This document shows positions 1 to 7,323 of a stretch of DNA of 33,667 nucleotides, one piece after another. The position numbers and the translations under genes are program-made. A model generated the notes under the pieces. That model was not told where the DNA came from. It made no database searches and saw only the letters and a list, made by a program, of their open reading frames with translations. Within the stretch, counting starts at the first letter, position 1; each line of letters begins with the position of its first letter. This DNA is from Clostridiales bacterium (GTDB lineage Bacteria; Bacillota; Clostridia; Oscillospirales; UBA644), in the NCBI GenBank assembly GCA_016281805.1, contig JAEEJJ010000062.1, positions 1-33,667 on the forward strand. Reading direction: 5' to 3'.

Positions 1-375
1 CTTGTCGGACATGATTTCGGAGACGCAATCAGATTTGCGACGAATTATGTTGAGGAAGACAGCAAAAAATACGAAGAGGCGGGAGTAAACCTTGACGTAT
101 TTACGGCATTCAGCCACGGATTTATAAAACAAACGGTAAATACTCTTACCGAAAACGAACTTTCTACCCTGGCTCTCGGCGGATTTGTTCTTGCATGCGA
201 GCTTTCAACAAGATTTCTTGATGACTATATAACGGGCGACAGGTATTTCAAAATTCTTTACCCCGATCATAATCTTGTAAGAACAAGATGCCAGATAGCG
301 CTTGCAAAAGATATGCTCAATAAAATGGACAGCATGAAAAAAATAGTCGATGACTTTATTAAACAGTATAAATAA
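1..375 (+). CDS. Phosphotransferase (APH/NahK-like N-acetylhexosamine kinase family), C-terminal part, truncated by window start
   Basis: Frame 1 is open from base 1 to TAA at 373-375: LVGHDFGDAIRFATNYVEEDSKKYEEAG...NTLTENELSTLALGGFVLACELSTRFLDDYITGDRYFK...KDMLNKMDSMKK. Clearly paralogous to the C-terminus of the 4352-5443 product. Confidence 0.85.
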   Translation, partial: LVGHDFGDAIRFATNYVEEDSKKYEEAGVNLDVFTAFSHGFIKQTVNTLTENELSTLALGGFVLACELSTRFLDDYITGDRYFKILYPDHNLVRTRCQIALAKDMLNKMDSMKKIVDDFIKQYK

Positions 376-393
376 CAGAGGTATGGATCAAAT

Positions 394-2295
394 ATGAAAG
401 CAAATGCTTTAAAGCGTATCAGATGGGCGTTGTATATTTATGACATCCTGATCTTTTTTCTCATTTCCGCGCTTCTGTTTGTTATATTCCCCGAAATAAG
501 AGGCGGCTTCCCGTCTTCCCTTATTCCTTTTGCCGTCGGTTTTCTTTTGCTGACAGTTGCAAGAATGTGTTTTGATGTTTACGGACAGATATTACGCTAC
601 GCAGCTGCCGGATATTATCTAAGACTTATTGCCGCAGACCTCATATCCTGTTTTTTTGCGGCGATATTTGTTTTTTTCTTCCCTGTCGTTCCTGTCTCTT
701 CTGTTCTGATCCTTTTTTTCGTTAATCTTGTATTCGGCATTACTTCACGTCTGCTTTATCAAAAAGTCTATCAGAGCAGAAACAAAAACAATATTTTTGA
801 GAAAATTGCGCTGAAACTTGTTAAAGTATTTTTCGGCGTATCTTTTCTGAATAACGGAAATACCAATCAGCAGAAAAAAATAGCTATTATAGGCGCGGGT
901 GAAGTGGGCACAATGCTCGCAAAAGAACTTATAAGCAATCCCTCGTCAGAGTATTCTCCCGTATGCTTCGTTGACAGTGACAAATTAAAAATAAACAGAT
1001 CGATCGACGATATCCCGGTCATTTCTCCCACAGGCAACCTTAAAGCAAGGCTTGAAGACCTCGGCGTTGCGGAAGTAGTTATAGCTGTTTCAAATATTTC
1101 GAAAGACAAACGTCTCGAGCTTTATAACAAATACAAGGATATCGGTTTCAAGGTAAAGACATACGATTATCCCATTTTGGATGACAATGAAGATGCCATG
1201 CGTAAAATTCACGATATAGACATGGAAAATCTTCTTTTCCGCGAAAAAAGACATTTTATGGACTCAAAAGTCAAGTCTTTTTACAGCGGTAAAAATGTAA
1301 TGATAACCGGCGGCGGCGGATCTATAGGCTCAGAGCTGGCAAGACAGGTCGCCTCCTGCGGTCCTGCAAGGCTTACGATACTTGATGTTTACGAAAACGG
1401 CGCTTACGATATTCAGCAGGAGCTTCGCAGCATATACGGCGATAAACTTGATATGCGTGTGGAAATCGTAAACGTTTGCGATCAGGAACACGTAAACAAG
1501 ATCTTCCGCGAACATACCCCGGATATAGTTATTCATGCTGCCGCGCACAAACATGTTCCGCTTATGGAGCGGAATGTTATAGAGGCAGTCAACAACAACG
1601 TATTCGGCACTCTCAATGTTGTCAAAGCATGCGAAACATACGGTGTAAAACGCTTTATTATGGTCAGCACCGATAAGGCTGTAAATCCCACAAATGTAAT
1701 GGGCGCCACAAAACGTATGTGTGAAATGATAGTGCAGAGCCGTTCCGGCGTTTCAACATCATTTTCCGCAACAAGATTCGGCAACGTTCTCGGCAGCAAC
1801 GGATCTGTCGTTCCTCTTTTCAAGCGCCAGATCGCCAAAGGCGGTCCGATAACATTGACAGACAGACGTATCACGAGATACTTTATGACTATCCGTGAAG
1901 CTTCACAGCTCGTTTTAACAAGCGGCGCCATGGCAAAAAACGGAGAGCTTTATGTCCTTGATATGGGTGAACCTGTCAGGATCCTCGATCTTGCAGAAAG
2001 TATGATAAGATTGAGCGGTCTTACGCCGTATAAAGATATAAACATCGTTGAGATCGGTCTTCGCCCCGGCGAAAAGCTGTATGAGGAACTTCTTATCAAA
2101 ACCGAAGAACTTGATAAGACAGACAATGACCTTATTTTCGTGGAACGCGACAAACCTCTTGAAAAAGAAGAAATTTCAAGAAAACTTGAGATCCTTAAAA
2201 CAGCCCTGGCATCAGAAAGCAACAGGGTCGTCAAGGATGCCCTTAAAAAAGTCGTTCCCACTTATCATGACCCCAAAGAAGTAAACGAAAAATAA
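394..2295 (+). CDS. Polysaccharide biosynthesis nucleoside-diphosphate-sugar 4,6-dehydratase, membrane-anchored (PglF/CapD/WbpM-type)
   Basis: 633 aa; N-terminal TM helices; Rossmann motifs GAGEVG and GGGGSIGSELARQ; STDKAVNPTNVMGATKR active-site region; RFGNVLGSNGSVVPLF. Confidence 0.92.
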   Translation: MKANALKRIRWALYIYDILIFFLISALLFVIFPEIRGGFPSSLIPFAVGFLLLTVARMCFDVYGQILRYAAAGYYLRLIAADLISCFFAAIFVFFFPVVPVSSVLILFFVNLVFGITSRLLYQKVYQSRNKNNIFEKIALKLVKVFFGVSFLNNGNTNQQKKIAIIGAGEVGTMLAKELISNPSSEYSPVCFVDSDKLKINRSIDDIPVISPTGNLKARLEDLGVAEVVIAVSNISKDKRLELYNKYKDIGFKVKTYDYPILDDNEDAMRKIHDIDMENLLFREKRHFMDSKVKSFYSGKNVMITGGGGSIGSELARQVASCGPARLTILDVYENGAYDIQQELRSIYGDKLDMRVEIVNVCDQEHVNKIFREHTPDIVIHAAAHKHVPLMERNVIEAVNNNVFGTLNVVKACETYGVKRFIMVSTDKAVNPTNVMGATKRMCEMIVQSRSGVSTSFSATRFGNVLGSNGSVVPLFKRQIAKGGPITLTDRRITRYFMTIREASQLVLTSGAMAKNGELYVLDMGEPVRILDLAESMIRLSGLTPYKDINIVEIGLRPGEKLYEELLIKTEELDKTDNDLIFVERDKPLEKEEISRKLEILKTALASESNRVVKDALKKVVPTYHDPKEVNEK

Positions 2296-2353
2296 CCGGA
2301 TCAACAACACACAACACACTGACGGCATCAGTTCTTTGAAATGCCAAAAAAAG

Positions 2354-3673
2354 ATGAGTAATAGTGAACTGAAAGAATCTATCAACAATAAAACAAAAAG
2401 AAAAATACCTCTTGCGTTAAAAATAATTCTTATTGTCCTGATATGTATTGCGCTTGTCGCTGCAGGGCTTCTTATTTATGTCCATTCTCTTCTCAATAAA
2501 ATAAACCGTCCTGATCCCAATGAGACATTTATAACCGAAGAAGAACTTGCAGAAATCGAAAGACAGGAAGAAGAGGCAGAAAACGAAGAAGGCGGATTTT
2601 TTGAAATAATTCCCGACGATGACGAAGAGCTCTGGGATCCGTTTGAAGAAAATCCTCAGACTGTAGCTGAAGACCCCGAAAATACAAATAACGAAACGGA
2701 GTCGCCGTCTGAACAGGAATCAAACGAAAACAAAAGCGAAACTTCATCCGACACATCCACCGGCAACAGCTCTTCTTCAGGCAACAGCTCTTCTTCAGGC
2801 AACAGCTCTTCTTCAGGCAACAGTTCTTCTTCAGGCAGCAACTCTTCATCAGGAACAACCGTTACAATAGATAAGACCCGTGTAATTTCTCCGGATCAGA
2901 TAAAATTCAATCCTCTTGACAATGCCACGATAACAGGAAAAAATCTTATCAATATCCTCCTTATAGGGCAGGACAGAAGACAGTATGAATCGACCCGTCA
3001 GCGTTCGGACGCAATGATCCTCTGCACTGTCAACAAAGAAAAGAAAACGGTCACATTAACATCGTTTGTCCGTGACATCTATGTTCAGATCCCCGGCTAC
3101 CAGAACAACAGAATAAATGCAGCCTTCCGTTTTGGCGGAATGAAGCTTCTCGATAAGACATTCGAAAAAAATTTCGGCGTTAAAATAGATGCGAATGTAT
3201 GCGTCGATTTCGGGCAGTTTATACAGCTTATCAATAAGCTCGGAGGAATCGATTTAGAGATCACGGATGCGGAAGCAAAAGTCCTTTCGCTTCCGTCGTC
3301 AGGCTTGGTCCATCTCACCGGCGGAAAAGCCTTGTCATATGTCAGAATAAGAAAACTTGACTCGGATATAAAACGCTCCGAAAGACAACGCAAGGTTTTA
3401 CTTGCAATATACGGAAAATATAAAGATAAGAGCGCAACAGAGCTTTTGTCTCTGCTTGACGACATTCTTCCCATGCTTACGACCGATCTGAGCAACTGGG
3501 AAATAATAGGCTACGCAACCGAACTTTTGCCTATGTCAAAAGATTTTACCGTGATCACTCAGAGAGTTCCCATAAATAAATCATATTACTATGCAACGAT
3601 AGACGGACGCGCACTGACGATAATAGATTTTGAAAAAAATCAGCAGTTTCTTATAGATACTCTTCTCGACTGA
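2354..3673 (+). CDS. LytR-CpsA-Psr (LCP) family protein with acidic and Ser/Gly/Asn-repeat linker
   Basis: TM helix near the N-terminus; LCP-like core NILLIGQDRRQYESTRQRSDAMILCTVNKEKKTVTLTSFVRDIYVQIPGYQNNRINAAFRFGG...LSYVRIRKLDSDIKRSERQRKVL. ORF can begin at TTG 2336; ATG 2354 (MSNSEL) is an equally plausible start. Confidence 0.92.
   Translation: MSNSELKESINNKTKRKIPLALKIILIVLICIALVAAGLLIYVHSLLNKINRPDPNETFITEEELAEIERQEEEAENEEGGFFEIIPDDDEELWDPFEENPQTVAEDPENTNNETESPSEQESNENKSETSSDTSTGNSSSSGNSSSSGNSSSSGNSSSSGSNSSSGTTVTIDKTRVISPDQIKFNPLDNATITGKNLINILLIGQDRRQYESTRQRSDAMILCTVNKEKKTVTLTSFVRDIYVQIPGYQNNRINAAFRFGGMKLLDKTFEKNFGVKIDANVCVDFGQFIQLINKLGGIDLEITDAEAKVLSLPSSGLVHLTGGKALSYVRIRKLDSDIKRSERQRKVLLAIYGKYKDKSATELLSLLDDILPMLTTDLSNWEIIGYATELLPMSKDFTVITQRVPINKSYYYATIDGRALTIIDFEKNQQFLIDTLLD
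2762..2851 (+). repeat. In-frame 18-bp tandem repeat (GGCAACAGCTCTTCTTCA), 3 exact + 2 degenerate copies, encoding (GNSSSS)n
   Basis: Direct reading: 2762-2779, 2780-2797 and 2798-2815 identical; 2816-2833 one substitution; 2834-2851 degenerate. Confidence 0.93.
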
Positions 3674-3701
3674 TTCTCAGCGATAATTTCAGGAGCGAAA
3701 A

Positions 3702-4352
3702 ATGAAAGCAATTTTGAGCGGTATCCTTGCAGGTATAAGTATTTCACTCGGCGGAACGGTTTTTCTCCTTTGCGAATCAAAAATAATCGGGGCAATATTT
3801 TTTGCCGTCGGTCTTTTTTGTGTTTGTGTATTCGGGTTTAATCTGTTCACAGGCAAAATATGCTATGTTTTTGATAACGATGCGAAATACGCGCTTAAAC
3901 TTCCCCTTATATGGCTTGGTAACCTCATAGGAGCGCTTTTTACCGGCTTTATAGAGATGCAGACAAGACTTTTCCCGTCTCTTTCCGAAAAAGCGGTTTC
4001 TGTCTGCGAAACAAAGCTTTCACAAAGCCTTCTGAGCGCGTTTATCCTTGCGTTTTTGTGCGATATCATGATATATATCGCCGTTGAAGGTTACAAATCG
4101 ATCCAGCAAGGCATAGGCAGATATCTCGCCATATTCTTCGGCGTTACGGTATTCGTTATCTGCGGATTTGAACACTGCGTCGCGAATATGTATTATTTCA
4201 CTGTAGGACAGGCGTGGAGCCTGAACGCAGCGCTTTATCTTCTCGTAATGACCGCAGGCAACGCCGTCGGCGGCGTATTTATCCCGCTGATGAGAAAGCT
4301 TATTGACATAAAACCCAAAACTTCCGAAGTTCAAAAAGAAGAAAACAGGTAA
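3702..4352 (+). CDS. Formate/nitrite transporter (FNT) family protein
   Basis: 216 aa multi-TM; GFNLFTGKICY, GNLIGALFTG and CGFEHCVANMYYF are typical FNT signatures. Confidence 0.88.
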   Translation: MKAILSGILAGISISLGGTVFLLCESKIIGAIFFAVGLFCVCVFGFNLFTGKICYVFDNDAKYALKLPLIWLGNLIGALFTGFIEMQTRLFPSLSEKAVSVCETKLSQSLLSAFILAFLCDIMIYIAVEGYKSIQQGIGRYLAIFFGVTVFVICGFEHCVANMYYFTVGQAWSLNAALYLLVMTAGNAVGGVFIPLMRKLIDIKPKTSEVQKEENR

Positions 4353-5443
4353 TGGAAGAGAGAATAAAAGAGATCTGCAGATCATTCGGAATACCAGGCA
4401 AACTCGTATCTTATGAAGAAATAACAGTCGGCAACGTTAACAAAACGTATAAGGCAGATTTTGTCTGCGAAAGCGGCACGGTAAAATCATATGTAATCCA
4501 GCAGGTAAATACATATGTTTTCAAAAATCCTGCGCAGGTAATGGAAAACATAGAGAAAATAGCTGAACATATAACCAAAAAGAAGCCCGACGGATCGTTC
4601 CTTCATTACCTTCACACGCCCGAAGGTGAAACATATATACACGATAAAACAGGGTATTGGCGGATTTGCGGTTACATACGGTCAATAACTTTCAGCGTAT
4701 GCGATGACCTCGAAGCTGTTTGCAGCGCAGGGGAAGCATTCGGCGAATTTCAGCAGCTTCTTTCGGACTTTGACGCCTCAACTCTTTTTGAAACCATTCC
4801 TGATTTTCATAATACCGTAAAGAGATACGACACACTTGAAAAGGACGTTCAGAACGATCCCTTAGGCAGAGTTAAAGAAGTAAAAAGAGAACTCGACTGG
4901 CTCTTTTCGGTAAAAGAAATAGCGTGTAAAATGACTGAAATGAAAAACGCAGGTCTTTTGCCGCTTCGCGTAACTCATAACGATACGAAGATAAATAACG
5001 TTCTTTTCGATAAAGAAACAAAGAAAGCGCTTACGGTAATAGATCTTGATACCGTAATGCCGGGTCTTGCCGGACATGATTTCGGCGACGCTGTCCGCTC
5101 TGCCGCAAACTATGTTGCAGAAGACAGTAAAGAATATGAAAAAGCCGGAGTGGATCTCGACATATTCAAAGCGTTTGCCAAAGGATTTATAAGCAAAACG
5201 GCGCATACTCTTACTGAAAACGAACTTTCAACTCTTTCGCTCGGTTGTTTTGTTTTGGCATGCGAACAGGCTGTAAGATTTGTCGATGATTATATAACCG
5301 GAGATAAGTATTACAAAACAACTTATCCCGAACATAACCTTGACAGAACAAGATCTCAGACGGCTCTCGCAAAGGATATGCTTGATAAGATGGACGCCAT
5401 GAACTCAATCGTTCGTTATATCCTTACAAAATGCGGGAAATGA
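4352..5443 (+). CDS. Phosphotransferase family protein, N-acetylhexosamine 1-kinase (NahK)-like
   Basis: 363 aa; kinase catalytic residues LRVTHNDTKINNVLFD and TVIDLDTVMPGLAGHDFGDAVR; TAATG overlap with the upstream FNT stop. Confidence 0.85.
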   Translation: MEERIKEICRSFGIPGKLVSYEEITVGNVNKTYKADFVCESGTVKSYVIQQVNTYVFKNPAQVMENIEKIAEHITKKKPDGSFLHYLHTPEGETYIHDKTGYWRICGYIRSITFSVCDDLEAVCSAGEAFGEFQQLLSDFDASTLFETIPDFHNTVKRYDTLEKDVQNDPLGRVKEVKRELDWLFSVKEIACKMTEMKNAGLLPLRVTHNDTKINNVLFDKETKKALTVIDLDTVMPGLAGHDFGDAVRSAANYVAEDSKEYEKAGVDLDIFKAFAKGFISKTAHTLTENELSTLSLGCFVLACEQAVRFVDDYITGDKYYKTTYPEHNLDRTRSQTALAKDMLDKMDAMNSIVRYILTKCGK

Positions 5444-5463
5444 ATTGCATGAGGATAAATAAA

Positions 5464-5520
5464 ATGAAGAATGAGATTAAGATAATTCTGGCTACTGACG
5501 GACTCGAAGTTCGCTTTTAA
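5464..5520 (+). other. Mini-ORF of 18 codons (MKNEIKIILATDGLEVRF) in the kinase-sugar transferase intergenic region; coding status unknown
   Basis: ATG 5464, TAA 5518-5520; no strong Shine-Dalgarno (weak GAGGA upstream). Confidence 0.25.
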
Positions 5521-5529
5521 TATATTCAA

Positions 5530-5541
5530 TATAATTATAAT
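5530..5541 (+). promoter_or_regulatory. Candidate -10 region(s) for the sugar-transferase-led operon
   Basis: Two adjacent perfect TATAAT hexamers (5530-5535, 5536-5541) in an AT-rich stretch; no good -35 recognised. Confidence 0.4.
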
Positions 5542-5545
5542 TAAA

Positions 5546-5580
5546 AATACAGCACAAGTCTTTCTTTAAGGTGTTGTATT
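5546..5580 (+). promoter_or_regulatory. 5'-UTR stem-loop immediately upstream of the Shine-Dalgarno of the sugar transferase gene
   Basis: AATACAGCAC (5546-5555) pairs with GTGTTGTATT (5571-5580), 10 bp with one G-U; GAGGA follows at 5581; ATG at 5594. Confidence 0.55.
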
Positions 5581-5593
5581 GAGGAACATAAGT

Positions 5594-6439
5594 ATGAATC
5601 CATGGTTAATCGTATTACTTGTCATATTGGGGCTTTTCCTTGTCCTTGAAATCATCGCATTGATTAATAGACCTGGAAGCAGATATAAAAACCACCCGGA
5701 CGAACTGAATCCCATGCAGGGAAAAATGGTTCGGTTTGTAGAAGACAAAACTGAAAAAGAGAATGCCGACGGCGTATGCGGTCATCTTGAAGCAACAGGA
5801 GTTTCTTCACGTAAGGCAGGTTTTTACGAAAAATACGTTAAACGTTGCATAGATATTATCCTTTCTTTCGGCGGACTTGTATTGTTATCTCCTGTTTTTC
5901 TTGGACTTTCTTTAGCAATAGTCATAGATGATCCGGGGCCGGTCTTCTTCACGCAAAAGCGGATAGGAAAAAACAAACAGTATTTCAAGCTGCATAAATT
6001 TCGCAGCATGAAAATGTCAACTCCGCGCGACAGACCGACGCATATGCTTGAAAATCCAGAACAGTATATAACAAGAGTAGGTAAGTTTATCAGAGCGCAC
6101 AGTCTTGATGAGCTCCCTCAGATATGGGATATTTTTATAGGAAATATGAGCGTGATAGGTCCTCGCCCCGGATTGTGGAATCAGGATCTTCTGACTGCGG
6201 AGCGAGACAAATACGAAGCAAACGATATAAAACCGGGGCTTAGCGGCTGGGCACAGATAAACGGACGCGACGAACTCGAAATCCCTGAAAAAGCAAAGCT
6301 TGACGGAGAATATGCCAGACAGCTCGGCTTGAAAATGGATATTAAATGCTTTTTCGGCAGCCTTCACGTATTCGGTAAAGACGACAGCGTAGTCGAAGGC
6401 GGTACCGGTGAAATCAAGAAACAGGAGAATGCCAAATGA
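5594..6439 (+). CDS. Undecaprenyl-phosphate sugar phosphotransferase (bacterial sugar transferase family), initiating enzyme
   Basis: N-terminal TM helix, then YVKRCIDIILSFGGLVLLSPVFLGLSLAIVIDDPGPVFFTQKRIGKNKQYFKLHKFRSM...SLDELPQIWDIFIGNMSVIGPRPG...KPGLSGWAQINGRDE. ATG 5594 preceded by GAGGA; the track's 5579 TTG is less likely. Confidence 0.95.
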   Translation: MNPWLIVLLVILGLFLVLEIIALINRPGSRYKNHPDELNPMQGKMVRFVEDKTEKENADGVCGHLEATGVSSRKAGFYEKYVKRCIDIILSFGGLVLLSPVFLGLSLAIVIDDPGPVFFTQKRIGKNKQYFKLHKFRSMKMSTPRDRPTHMLENPEQYITRVGKFIRAHSLDELPQIWDIFIGNMSVIGPRPGLWNQDLLTAERDKYEANDIKPGLSGWAQINGRDELEIPEKAKLDGEYARQLGLKMDIKCFFGSLHVFGKDDSVVEGGTGEIKKQENAK

Positions 6440-7323
6440 AAAAAGTCCTTATAACCGGAGCAAGTTCATATATTGGTGTTTCCTTTGAAAACTATGTAAA
6501 AGATCATTATAGTTCTGAGCTGAATATCAATACTGTTGACATGATTGACGGCAGTTGGAGACAAAAAGATTTCAGTCCCTATGATATAGTGTTCCATGTG
6601 GCGGGAATCGCGCATGCGGATATTGGAAAAGTAAGCGAAGAAACGAAAAAAAAATATTATGCCGTAAATACCGATTTGGCTATAGAGACATGTAGAAAAG
6701 CCAAAGGTGAGGGCGTTAAACAATTCGTTTTTATGAGCAGTTCGATTATCTACGGCGACAGCGCTCCTTACGGCAAGCAGAAGAGGATAACAAAAGAAAC
6801 AGATCCGACTCCATCCAATTTTTACGGAGACAGCAAATGGCAGGCGGACAAAGGCGTAAGAGAATTTGCGGACGATCAATTTACCGTAACCGTCCTTCGC
6901 CCTCCGATGATTTACGGAAAAGGCAGTAAAGGCAATTATCCAACTCTCAGTAAGATGGCCAAAAAGCTTCCCGTATTTCCTGATATTCAAAACGAGCGCT
7001 CAATGCTATACATTGAAAATCTTTGCGAATTTCTTTCACAGGTAATGATACGTGGCGAAGGCGGCATATTCTGGCCGCAGAATGCGGAATATACACGAAC
7101 AAGTGAAATGGTAAAAATGATAGCAGATGTAAACGGGCATAAAATACGAGTTTCGAAAGCGTTCAATTGGCTTGTTTCTCTGGCGTCACGCCTTCCCGGC
7201 AAGCCCTCAGGTATGGCAAACAAGGCGTTCGGCAATCTTTCTTACGATCAGAGCATGAGCATATTTGGTTTCGAGTATAGAGCTGTAGGTCTGAAAGAGT
7301 CCATAGAGAGGACGGAAGGCTGA
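6436..7323 (+). CDS. NAD-dependent epimerase/dehydratase (SDR), WbpV/WreQ-like candidate C4-reductase/epimerase
   Basis: GASSYIGVSFENY nucleotide-binding motif; FMSSSIIYGD; YGDSK (YxxxK); ATGA overlap with the sugar transferase. Confidence 0.85.
   Translation: MKKVLITGASSYIGVSFENYVKDHYSSELNINTVDMIDGSWRQKDFSPYDIVFHVAGIAHADIGKVSEETKKKYYAVNTDLAIETCRKAKGEGVKQFVFMSSSIIYGDSAPYGKQKRITKETDPTPSNFYGDSKWQADKGVREFADDQFTVTVLRPPMIYGKGSKGNYPTLSKMAKKLPVFPDIQNERSMLYIENLCEFLSQVMIRGEGGIFWPQNAEYTRTSEMVKMIADVNGHKIRVSKAFNWLVSLASRLPGKPSGMANKAFGNLSYDQSMSIFGFEYRAVGLKESIERTEG

Noticed and set aside
2762-2851. Possible CRISPR-like repeat array
   Set aside because: Units are contiguous without spacers, in frame and coding for a Ser/Gly/Asn linker.
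2529-2858. Minus-strand ORF with Cys/Lys repeats (SCCLKKSCCLKK...)
   Set aside because: It is the antisense reading of the 18-bp repeat in the LCP gene; no independent SD or homology. Same for the LLPEEE ORF at 2656-2841.
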